Below the pieces are notes generated by a model, which saw only the letters and a list, made by a program, of their open reading frames with translations, made no database searches and was not told the origin of the DNA. Below are positions 43,211-50,858 of a stretch of DNA of 64,000 nt, piece after piece. Position numbers and translations under genes: made by a program. The stretch comes from an uncultured Oscillospiraceae bacterium (lineage in GTDB: Bacteria > Bacillota > Clostridia > Oscillospirales > Oscillospiraceae): the NCBI GenBank assembly GCA_947623745.1, contig CANQHN010000009.1, positions 1-64,000 on the forward strand. The letters run 5' to 3'. The stretch's first letter is position 1, and every line of letters starts with the position of its first letter.

Positions 43211-43247
43211 GGGAAAAAAGGGGCAGAGGGGGAACGCCCTCTGCCCC
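43211..43247 (-). terminator. Intra-operon terminator/attenuator after the binding protein gene
   Basis: GGGGCAGAGGG / CCCTCTGCCCC, then TTTTTTC on the minus strand. Would make the binding protein more abundant than the membrane subunits, as is common in ABC importers. Confidence 0.75.
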
Positions 43248-43264
43248 AGGAGCATGACCGGAGA

Positions 43265-44164
43265 TCAGTCGGTGATGACGGACTCCTGCACGCCGTAGGT
43301 GGTGGCGACCTGGATGGCGGAGCCATCGGCCACGGAGGCGGCCCAGAAGTCGTTGTAGGCGGCGGTCAGGTCAGAGCCCTGGCGGAAGCCCACGCCGTAC
43401 TCCTCGGAGGGCAGGTCCTGCATCTCGTTCAGGTTCAGGGTGTAGGTCAGGTCGGCGTAGCTGGTGCCCTCGCCGATCATAGCGCCGGCCATCAGCAGGT
43501 CGATGACGGCGGCGTCAGAGGTGCCGGCGGAGACCTCCATCAAGGTGTTGGCCTGGGACTGGACGGGAACGGTGGTGGCGCCCAGGGCCTCGGCGGCGTC
43601 CTCGCCGGCGGAGCCGGACTCCACGGCCACGTTCAGGCCCTCCAGGCTCTCCAAGTTCTCAAAGTCCGCGGCCTTGTCGGCGGGGACCACCAGCACCTGG
43701 GCGTTGAGGCAGTAGGGGTCGGAGGTGCTCATGGAGGCCTTGACCTCGTCGTTCAGGGTCATGCCGTTCCACACGCAGTCGATGGCCTTGCTGTCCAGCT
43801 CAAAGAGCTTGTTGTCCCAGTTGATCTCGATGAACTCGGCCGTGACGCCGATGCTCTCGGCGAAGGCCTTGGCCATATCGGCGTCGAAGCCGATCCAGTT
43901 GCCGTCGGCGTCCTGGTAATCCATGGGCTCGAAGTTGGTGATGCCCACCACCAGAGTGCCCTTGTCCTGGACATAGGCCAGGTCGCTGTCCGCCTCGGCG
44001 GGGGCGCTGGCTTCAGGGGCGGGGGTGCTGGCCTCGGGAGCGGACGCGCTGGCCTCGGGAGCGGGGGTGCTGGCCTGGTCCTGGGCGGGCTGAGTGCCGC
44101 CGCCGCAGGCGGTCAGGGACAGGCACATGGCCAGGGCCAGAAGAGCGGAAAGTGTCTTTTTCAT
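43265..44164 (-). CDS. Amino-acid ABC transporter, substrate-binding lipoprotein
   Basis: 299 aa from the ATG at 44164 (TTGGAGGATACATAGT upstream). Lipobox SLTACGGG, an Ala/Pro/Glu-rich linker, then a type 3 periplasmic-binding fold: GTLVVGITNFEPMDYQDADG, WIGFDADMAKAFAESIG and TAAYNDFWAASVADGS. It captures a polar amino acid; the exact substrate is not readable from sequence. Confidence 0.92.
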   Translation of the reverse strand: MKKTLSALLALAMCLSLTACGGGTQPAQDQASTPAPEASASAPEASTPAPEASAPAEADSDLAYVQDKGTLVVGITNFEPMDYQDADGNWIGFDADMAKAFAESIGVTAEFIEINWDNKLFELDSKAIDCVWNGMTLNDEVKASMSTSDPYCLNAQVLVVPADKAADFENLESLEGLNVAVESGSAGEDAAEALGATTVPVQSQANTLMEVSAGTSDAAVIDLLMAGAMIGEGTSYADLTYTLNLNEMQDLPSEEYGVGFRQGSDLTAAYNDFWAASVADGSAIQVATTYGVQESVITD

Positions 44165-44428
44165 ACTATGTATCCTCCAATTCTTGTTCAGCGGTGCCGG
44201 GTGGAGACACACGGCACTTTTGCATTTTAGCACGCTAATGCGGTATTGTAAAGGGGGTTTTTTATTTTCATCACTTTTTGACAAAAGGACCGGGCGGCCC
44301 CTGCGGTTTTGGGAAAACTGTCAAAGCCGCGGGGCAAAAGTCCGCCGCGCCGGCAGTGTATCCAACCGCGAGAGCCGCCCGGCCCGCCGTTGTTCAGAAA
44401 GAGAAGCTCGACCGGGGAGAACGGAAAG

Positions 44429-44629
44429 TTACTTCAGGCCGTTCTCGTAGGACTCGATCATCTTCTTGACCATCTGGCCGCCCACAGAGCCGGCCTGACG
44501 GGCGGTGATGTCGCCGTTGTAGCCCTGCTTCAGGTTGACGCCCACCTCGTTGGCGGCCTCCATCTTGAACTTCTCCATAGCCTCACGGGCGTTGGGAACC
44601 ATGATACGGTTGCTGTTGTTGCTAGCCAT
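44429..44629 (-). CDS. Alpha/beta-type small acid-soluble spore protein
   Basis: 66 aa. Conserved blocks NAREAMEKFKMEAANEVGV, then NGDITARQAGSVGGQMVKKM with the GPR protease region and DNA-contact helices of the SASP family. Binds and protects spore DNA; transcription is normally under the forespore sigma-G. Shows that the host lineage sporulates. Start with GGAGAGACATCGTT upstream. Confidence 0.95.
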   Translation of the reverse strand: MASNNSNRIMVPNAREAMEKFKMEAANEVGVNLKQGYNGDITARQAGSVGGQMVKKMIESYENGLK

Positions 44630-44877
44630 AACGATGTCTCTCCTTTACAAATTTACAAACAGGTTTGGATTTACGTTGGATGGAACATCCGCATATATCA
44701 TTGCCCGCTCCCGTCCCAATATACGAAAAAACGATTTCCTCTTTTTTCATGCCGCGGCGAGCGCGTGAGTTTAAAATGACACAGTAAATAGAGAGCGCCC
44801 CCGCCTTGACGGGCGGAGGCGCTTTCGCTTTTATGGTCGTTTAAAGCCGGGTTGAAATTTTGGATGGGGGAGAGACG

Positions 44878-46197
44878 TCACGCGCCTGCGGCGGCGTTCG
44901 CCGCCGCCTCAAAGGCTGCGGCGGCGGTTTCCGCGTCCTCGCCGGCCCCCACGGACTGGAGCATGTTCCACCAGGCGGTGCGGGCCTCCGCCCAGCCGGG
45001 AGTGACCTGGTAGTAGTCGCCCAGGTACTGCCGGAGGACAAAGTACTCCGACATCAGCTCGTCGTTCTCATAGATGTTGGGCACGTCCCGCACCGGCCAG
45101 AAGGTGGAGGACAGCACCGCCTGGGTGTACTGGGTCAGATCTTCCGTCATGAAGCGGATAAAGGTCTTGGCCGCCTCGATCCGGGTCTCGTCGCCGTTGT
45201 CAAAGACGCCGAATCCCCAGATGCCGCCCTGGAGGTTGAAGTCCCCGTCGTTGGTGGGGAAGGTCATGGGGAAGATATCGAAGCCCAGGTTGGGGTTGGA
45301 GATGACTTGGGTGACCTCGCTGGCCACGTTCCAGCAAAAGCTCATGGCCAGCTCCCCGTCACAGAATTTAGTGATCTCGTCCGCCCCCACCAGGTTCGGG
45401 TCAAAGGTGATGCCGTCCATGCCGGAGAGCAGCTCCAGGGCCTGGACGTTCGCTGGGCTGTTGAAGGTGTAGCGGGTGTGTTCCGGGTCGGTGAAGGAGC
45501 CGCTGTACAGGTTGGTGATCAGGGCGCGGGTGCCCTGGTCGCCGCCCTGGCCGCCGCAGTAGACCGCCGCCACGTTCTCCACGCCGTAGGCCCGCAGGGC
45601 CACTATGGCGGCGATGAAGTCCTCCGTGGACCAGGTGTGGGTCTCCTCATCCACATACTGCCAGGCCCCGGCGGCCTCGAACAGGTCCCGGTTGATGGCC
45701 ATACAGTGGGTGGTCATGCACAGGGGGTAGATGTAGTGGGCGCCGCCGCTGCTCTGGCAGGCCGCCGCGACGGAGTCGTAGATGGCCCCGGCGGCCTCGC
45801 CCTCCCACAGGTCGCTCAGGTCGGCCATGAGCCCCCGGGCGCCCCAGTTGGCGGAGAGCCGTTCCGGCCCCTCAAAGACCAGGTCGGGGGCCTGGCCGGC
45901 GGCGATGGCGTCCTCGATCTCCTGGTCGCCGGTGACGTAGTCCACCGACTGGACCGACACCCGGATGTTGGGGTAGGCCCGATGGAACGCGGTCACCATG
46001 GCGGACACGGTGCTCCCGTTCCCCCAGCCGCCCACGGGGTAGGTCCAGAGGGTCAGCTCCACGTCCTCCTGGACGGGGGCGGAGACGCTCTCTCCGGGCC
46101 GGGAGGCGCTCCCGTCGGGGACGGCCGCCGTGTCCGGCCCGCCGCAGGCGCTCAAAACCAGGAGCAGGGCCAGCATCAGCGCGCAGAATCGTTTCAT
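44878..46197 (-). CDS. Orphan extracellular solute-binding lipoprotein (sugar-type)
   Basis: 439 aa. Lipobox LVLSACGG near residue 18. Family 1 binding-protein fold: VELTLWTYPVGGWGNGSTVS, MVTAFHRAYPNIRVSVQSVD, GQAPDLVFEGPERL and CDGELAMSFCWNVAS. No permease or ATPase gene is adjacent. It lies 36 bp downstream of the hybrid histidine kinase in the same direction, so it may deliver the ligand to that sensor rather than to a transporter. That link is inferred. Confidence 0.88.
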   Translation of the reverse strand: MKRFCALMLALLLVLSACGGPDTAAVPDGSASRPGESVSAPVQEDVELTLWTYPVGGWGNGSTVSAMVTAFHRAYPNIRVSVQSVDYVTGDQEIEDAIAAGQAPDLVFEGPERLSANWGARGLMADLSDLWEGEAAGAIYDSVAAACQSSGGAHYIYPLCMTTHCMAINRDLFEAAGAWQYVDEETHTWSTEDFIAAIVALRAYGVENVAAVYCGGQGGDQGTRALITNLYSGSFTDPEHTRYTFNSPANVQALELLSGMDGITFDPNLVGADEITKFCDGELAMSFCWNVASEVTQVISNPNLGFDIFPMTFPTNDGDFNLQGGIWGFGVFDNGDETRIEAAKTFIRFMTEDLTQYTQAVLSSTFWPVRDVPNIYENDELMSEYFVLRQYLGDYYQVTPGWAEARTAWWNMLQSVGAGEDAETAAAAFEAAANAAAGA

Positions 46198-46233
46198 TTC
46201 AGCATCATCCTTCCGTCCGAAAAGCTTCGTGGA

Positions 46234-48786
46234 TCATTTGCCGGAGATGTACTTCTCCAGCAGGCGGGCGACCTCGTCCACATCGATGGGCTTGGCGGTG
46301 TGGGCGTTCATGCCGCAGTCCAGGCAGTGCTGCACATCCTCGGAGAAGGCGTCGGCGCTCATGGCGATGATGGGGATGGTCCCGGCGTCCTCCCTGGCCA
46401 GAGCGCGGATGGCCTCGGTGGCCTCGTACCCGTTCATGACCGGCATCCGGATGTCCATCAGAATGGCGTCGTACCAGCCTGGCGGATTGGCCAGGAATTT
46501 GTCCATGCAGATGCGTCCGTCCTCCGCCCGCTCCAGCTCCAGGCCCAGCTCGGACAGCAGCTCCTGGGCGATCTCCCAGTTCAGGTCGTTGTCCTCCGCC
46601 AGGAGTACCCGCCGGCCGGTCAGATCCGCGTGTCCGGCCTCCTCCGGGGCCTCCTGCTCCTCCGGGGCGCCGCAGTATTGCCGGAGGGAGTAGTAGAGGG
46701 TGGAGCGGAACAGCGGCTTGGGGATGGAGCCATTGATCCCGGCGACCCCCGCCTGCTCCTCCACCTCGCTCCAGTCGGCGGCGGTGATGATCAATATCAC
46801 GGGGCCGTCGCCGCAGATCTCCCGGAGCCGGCGGGCGGCCTCGATCCCGTCTATGCCGGGCAGCTTCCAGTCCAGCAGGATCACGGGGTAGTCCTCTCCC
46901 GCGCTGTGGCGCCGGACGGCCTTCTCCACGGCGTCCTCGCCGGTGGGGGCCCAGTCTACCTGGCAGCCGATGGAGTTGAGGGTGGCCACCGCGCTCTCGC
47001 ACAGCAGCTCGTCGTCGTCCACCAGCAGCACCTGCCAGGGGGGCAGCTGCATATCCGACTCCTGGACGGGGGCCTTCTCCAGATCCAGGGTCACGTGGAA
47101 CTCGGTGCCCACGCCGGGGGTGCTGTCCACCTCGATGGTGCCGTCCATGGCGTCCACGATGTACTTGGTGATGGCCATGCCCAGGCCGGCGCCCTCGGTC
47201 TTTTGGACCCGGGTGCTGTCCTCCCGGGAGAAGGACTCGAAAATGCGCTCCTTGAATTCCGGCGACATACCGATGCCGTTGTCCTTTACCCGCAGATGGA
47301 CCCGCACCTTCTCGTCCCCGAGGGGGGAGTGCTCCTCGTACAGGGCCATGCAGATGTTGCCCTGCTCCGGGGTGAACTTGATGGCGTTGCCCAGCAGGTT
47401 GAGCAGGATCTGGTTGAGCCGGATGCTGTCGCAGTAGACGTGCTCATTGGGGATGTCGTAGACGTAGACGTCGAAACGCTGCTTTTTGGCGTTGACCTGG
47501 GGCTGGACGATATTGACGATGCCCTGCATGGCCTCCTGGAGGGACATCTGCTCCATGTGCAGGGTCAGCTTGCCGCTCTCGATCTTGGACATGTCCAGGA
47601 TGTCGTTGATGAGGCCCAGCAGGTGCCGGCTGGACAGGGCGATCTTCTTCAGGCAGTTCTTCACCTGGGGGAGGTTGTCCAGATTGGCGCTGGCGATGGC
47701 GGTCATCCCCACGATGCCATTCATGGGGGTGCGGATGTCGTGGCTCATGTTGGAGAGGAACTCGCTCTTGGCCTGGTTGGCGTGCTCGGCGGCCATCCGC
47801 GCCTCCTCCAGTTCCCGCATCTGCCGCCGGGTCAGGCGGAAGTACCAGGAGAACAGGGCCAGCAGGGCGATCAGGATGAACGCGCAGCTCATCAGCGCAC
47901 CCCAGCCCCAGGCCTGGCTCAGGCCGTTCACCGTCTGGTCCAGCTGGCCGTAGGGCATGAACAGGAGCAGATACCACTCGGAGTAGGGCAGGGGGGTCCC
48001 GTAGAGATGCCGGCGTTCCCCCTCCAGGGTAAACTCGCTGGTGTAGTTTTTCCCCAACTCCATCGTATCTTTCAGCTCCGCGATGTACTGCTCGCCGGTC
48101 ATCCCCTCCACGCTGTCATACCGGTCCCGGACCCGCTGGAAGTAGCTCTCGTCGGTGATGTCCCGGTCCCGAACGATGAAATCCCCGTCCCGGTCGATGA
48201 TGATGTAGTAGATCATGGCGTTGTCCGAGTCCAGGGACAGGGTGTCGCTGATGTAGCTGATGGGCAGGGCGGCCACCAGCGCCGCGCTGGTCCCGCCGTC
48301 CGTCATGGGGTAGGCGGCGGGGATGCCCATGAGCACCAGCTCCTCCCCAATCCGGTCCACGCCGGAGGCCATCCGCTCCTCCCCGTCCAGGAGGGAGCCG
48401 AGGAACCCCTCCGGGTCCGCCACCTCCATCTGGCTGCCGTAGAGCATCTCAAAGGTGCCGTCCTCGGCGTAGAGGGCCAGATGGTCGAACCCTCTGGCCC
48501 GGGCGTTGTAGCTCAACGCCACCCGGATGGCGCTGCGGTCCATGGTGCTCTGGGGGGGCACCGAGTCCACCAGGGCGCCCACCTGGGACAGGCGGAGCTC
48601 AATGGCGGTGCCGAAGTGGGCGGCGGCCTGCTCGCTCATGCCGGCCATGTAGATGGAGCCGATCTCTCCGATGGCCTCCGCGTCCTTGCGGTTCATGCGC
48701 AGGGTCAGGTAGGAGAAAACCAGTACGCACAGGGCGGAGATACACACAAGGCTGACGAGCAGGACGTGAGTCGTCTTGTTTTTCAA
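46234..48786 (-). CDS. Hybrid sensor histidine kinase with two receiver domains
   Basis: 850 aa from TTG 48786 (AAGGGGGTCGATCTCC upstream); the track's start adds 35 residues across the leader. A signal-anchor ([20 protein letters not shown]), an extracellular Cache-type sensor (about 30-290), a second membrane helix ([20 protein letters not shown]), HisKA with [17 protein letters not shown], the HATPase region ([20 protein letters not shown]), then receivers with [12 protein letters not shown] and [12 protein letters not shown]. There is no DNA-binding output, so the phosphate presumably passes to another protein. Probably co-transcribed with the binding lipoprotein. Confidence 0.93.
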   Translation of the reverse strand: MKNKTTHVLLVSLVCISALCVLVFSYLTLRMNRKDAEAIGEIGSIYMAGMSEQAAAHFGTAIELRLSQVGALVDSVPPQSTMDRSAIRVALSYNARARGFDHLALYAEDGTFEMLYGSQMEVADPEGFLGSLLDGEERMASGVDRIGEELVLMGIPAAYPMTDGGTSAALVAALPISYISDTLSLDSDNAMIYYIIIDRDGDFIVRDRDITDESYFQRVRDRYDSVEGMTGEQYIAELKDTMELGKNYTSEFTLEGERRHLYGTPLPYSEWYLLLFMPYGQLDQTVNGLSQAWGWGALMSCAFILIALLALFSWYFRLTRRQMRELEEARMAAEHANQAKSEFLSNMSHDIRTPMNGIVGMTAIASANLDNLPQVKNCLKKIALSSRHLLGLINDILDMSKIESGKLTLHMEQMSLQEAMQGIVNIVQPQVNAKKQRFDVYVYDIPNEHVYCDSIRLNQILLNLLGNAIKFTPEQGNICMALYEEHSPLGDEKVRVHLRVKDNGIGMSPEFKERIFESFSREDSTRVQKTEGAGLGMAITKYIVDAMDGTIEVDSTPGVGTEFHVTLDLEKAPVQESDMQLPPWQVLLVDDDELLCESAVATLNSIGCQVDWAPTGEDAVEKAVRRHSAGEDYPVILLDWKLPGIDGIEAARRLREICGDGPVILIITAADWSEVEEQAGVAGINGSIPKPLFRSTLYYSLRQYCGAPEEQEAPEEAGHADLTGRRVLLAEDNDLNWEIAQELLSELGLELERAEDGRICMDKFLANPPGWYDAILMDIRMPVMNGYEATEAIRALAREDAGTIPIIAMSADAFSEDVQHCLDCGMNAHTAKPIDVDEVARLLEKYISGK

Positions 48787-49012
48787 GGAGATCGACCCCC
48801 TTAAGCGGCCGGGCGCCCGGACGGACCGGCCGGAGCACATATTTTCTTCAGTGTAGCACAGAACTGCGAAAAAGTAAAAGATATTTTGCACGGATACGCG
48901 CCTTGCTCCGTCTCCGTCCGCCCCTGTAAGGAGGACGCGGGGGACGAAAGACCGCCGCCCGGCGGGTCAGCCGGCGCGGCGGTCGCTGTTTTGGTGGATT
49001 TTAGAAGGATGC

Positions 49013-49513
49013 TCACCGCCGGCTCTGGAGGGCCTGGGCGGTCTTGAGCCGCTCCCGCAGCTCCGGGGCCACCTTGGCGTGGCCCTCGATGTGGGCCAGG
49101 ATGTCCAGGATCAGGGAGCCCAATCCCTCAATGAACTGCTCCAGCTCCAGCCGTTTCCCGTTTTTCAGCTTGAACCAGGCGGGCATCCGGGCGATGATGT
49201 TCAGTCCGTCTATTCCTGCCTCGGTGAAGTCCTCCCAGGGGTAGAGCGTCACCTTCCCGCCCCGGCACACCTCCAGGCCGTCGTCCCGGATCTGATACCA
49301 CAGGTGGGCGGCGCACCAGTCCAGCAGCTTCACCGTCCCGAAGGCGGCGGCCGCCGCCAGAAGGGCGAAGCCAACCCCCAGGGCAAACTGGTTCCACTGG
49401 GGGAACAGGGTCTGGTAGATGAAGTGGAAGCAGTACAGCACCAGGACCTCCGCCCCCACGCACACATACTTGACGCGCCCGAACCGCGCGCCCAGCTGGT
49501 ATTTTCTGCCCAT
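49013..49513 (-). CDS. Membrane protein of unknown function
   Basis: 166 aa. Two adjacent membrane helices (YVCVGAEVLVLYCFHFIYQT; FALGVGFALLAAAAAFGTVK) followed by a PH-like cytoplasmic part (YQIRDDGLEVCRGGKVTLYP WEDFTEAG) and a C-terminal helix. No family recognised. It is 20 bp downstream of the DtxR-type regulator, so it may be in the same transcript. Confidence 0.6.
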   Translation of the reverse strand: MGRKYQLGARFGRVKYVCVGAEVLVLYCFHFIYQTLFPQWNQFALGVGFALLAAAAAFGTVKLLDWCAAHLWYQIRDDGLEVCRGGKVTLYPWEDFTEAGIDGLNIIARMPAWFKLKNGKRLELEQFIEGLGSLILDILAHIEGHAKVAPELRERLKTAQALQSRR

Positions 49514-49533
49514 AGGTCATGCCTCCCCGGCGG

Positions 49534-49941
49534 TCACTCCCCGTCCGCCCGGCCGCTGCCGGGGGTGTGGATGTCCTGATATTTCCCGATGTGTTCCTTG
49601 ATCTTTGCGAAGGTTTGGTCGCTCAGGTCGTGTTCGATCTTGCAGGCGTCGGCGGCGGCGGTCTCCTCGTCCACCCCCAGGGCGATGAGCAGGGAGGTGA
49701 GCACCTTGTGCCGCTCGTAGATGCGCTCGGCCACCGCCTGGCCCTTGTCGGTCAGGGTGATGTAGCCGTCCCGGTCGGTGAGGATATAGCCGTTTTCCCG
49801 CAGCTTCTTCATGGCCACGCTGACGCTGGGCTTGGTGAACTGCAGCTCGTTGACGATGTCGATGGAGCGCACCAGTCCAATGCGCTCGCGGAGAATGAGG
49901 ATGGACTCCAGATAATCTTCGGCGGATTGATGGATGACCAA
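49534..49941 (-). CDS. DtxR/MntR-family metal-dependent repressor
   Basis: 135 aa from TTG 49941 (GGGAGGGATCGCA upstream). Winged helix (HQSAEDYLESILILRERIGL, VRSIDIVNELQFTKPSVSVA, the recognition helix) and a metal-binding dimerisation domain (ALGVDEETAAADACKIEHDL, with the C-x-x-E-H motif). No SH3 domain, so a short MntR/IdeR type. Divergent from the feo operon, whose upstream region has two GGTTAG/CTAACC inverted repeats: its likely target. Confidence 0.93.
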   Translation of the reverse strand: MVIHQSAEDYLESILILRERIGLVRSIDIVNELQFTKPSVSVAMKKLRENGYILTDRDGYITLTDKGQAVAERIYERHKVLTSLLIALGVDEETAAADACKIEHDLSDQTFAKIKEHIGKYQDIHTPGSGRADGE

Positions 49942-50067
49942 TGCGATCCCTCCCGGTAAAAATGATCCGCCCGTCCGGGCGTTGCATATCTTGACTTATT
50001 TTGGATTATAACACAGCGGGGTGCTTTTGGCAAGTTGACAAATTTGCGCTCTCCGACAGAATAAGTC

Positions 50068-50127
50068 TTGACAAACTCGGTTAGCCGTATTAAACTGCGG
50101 TTGTCGATGGTTAGAGGATGCTAACCA
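50068..50127 (+). promoter_or_regulatory. feo operon promoter and DtxR-like inverted repeat
   Basis: TTGACA (50068), 17-bp spacer containing CGGTTAGCCG, TAAACT (50091). Just downstream TGGTTAG-N5-CTAACCA (50108-50127) resembles the GGTTAG/CTAACC halves of DtxR/IdeR boxes. Confidence 0.7.
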
Positions 50128-50166
50128 ATATGAGAGACCTGTTTGTTTTGGAGAGGAGGACCCGAT

Positions 50167-50379
50167 ATGATGCCCCTGACTATGGCCGGCCCCAGCGAGA
50201 CCGTCACCATCCGCAAGATCACCGGGAAGGACGAGGTGCGCCAGCACCTGGCCGAGCTGGGCTTTGTGGTGGACAGCGACGTCACCGTCGTCACCCAGCT
50301 GGGCGGCAGCCTGATTGTCCAGGTGAAGGACAGCCGGGTGGCCCTGGACCGCTCCATGGCGAACCGGATCATGATTTGA
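50167..50379 (+). CDS. feoA: FeoA-family protein (first)
   Basis: 70 aa; ATG 50167 behind GAGAGGAGGACCCGAT. SH3-like FeoA fold: SETVTIRKITGKDEVRQHLA, ELGFVVDSDVTVVTQLGGSL and IVQVKDSRVALDRSMANRIM. FeoA proteins assist the FeoB iron(II) channel. First of two tandem feoA genes, 16 bp apart. Confidence 0.92.
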   Translation: MMPLTMAGPSETVTIRKITGKDEVRQHLAELGFVVDSDVTVVTQLGGSLIVQVKDSRVALDRSMANRIMI

Positions 50380-50395
50380 CGAAAGGAGAATCGGG

Positions 50396-50632
50396 ATGAG
50401 GACATTGAAGGATGCAAAAGTGGGCGAGACGGTCACTGTGGCCCGGCTCCACGGCGAGGGCCCGGTGAAGCGCCGCATCATGGACATGGGCATCACCAAG
50501 GGCGTGGAGATCCATGTGCGCAAGGTGGCCCCTCTGGGCGACCCCATGGAGCTGAACCTGCGGGGGTACGAGCTGTCCGTGCGCAAAGCCGACGCTGAGA
50601 TGATCGAAATAGAAGCGTCTGAGCCGTTGTGA
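50396..50632 (+). CDS. feoA: FeoA-family protein (second)
   Basis: 78 aa; ATG 50396 after CGAAAGGAGAATCGGG. TLKDAKVGETVTVARLHGEG, RRIMDMGITKGVEIHVRKVA, PLGDPMELNLRGYELSVRKA is the more canonical FeoA. 50633-50820 between it and feoB contains GC-rich hairpins (AGCGGCC / GGCCGCT) but no gene. Confidence 0.93.
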   Translation: MRTLKDAKVGETVTVARLHGEGPVKRRIMDMGITKGVEIHVRKVAPLGDPMELNLRGYELSVRKADAEMIEIEASEPL

Positions 50633-50821
50633 GCCGCGCGGATGGACCGAAGCGAGGGCGAGCGGCGGGGCCGCAGGCCCCAGAGACCAGCCCGAGTCGG
50701 AGGGAAACCGCGCGCAGCGAACAGGCGAGGCGTGACAACAAGAAGCGTCCTGACCGCTGAAAGCCGCACGAAATAAGAACACCAGACCAAAGCGGCCCCG
50801 GGCCGCTGATTCTTAACGTCG

Positions 50822-50843
50822 GAGGTTAGGGAAACCTAACCTC
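50822..50843. promoter_or_regulatory. DtxR-like operator in front of feoB
   Basis: Perfect 9-bp inverted repeat GAGGTTAGG-GAAA-CCTAACCTC, 15 bp before the feoB ATG. It contains the GGTTAG/CTAACC halves of DtxR boxes and overlaps the leader, so it could block an internal promoter or elongation. Confidence 0.7.
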
Positions 50844-50858
50844 GGGAAGGAGAAGCAT

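Noticed and set aside
44860-48804. 1314-aa plus-strand ORF
   Set aside because: It is the antisense shadow of the binding lipoprotein and hybrid kinase genes; the sequence is His/Gly/Val-rich without domains, typical of GC-rich antisense frames.
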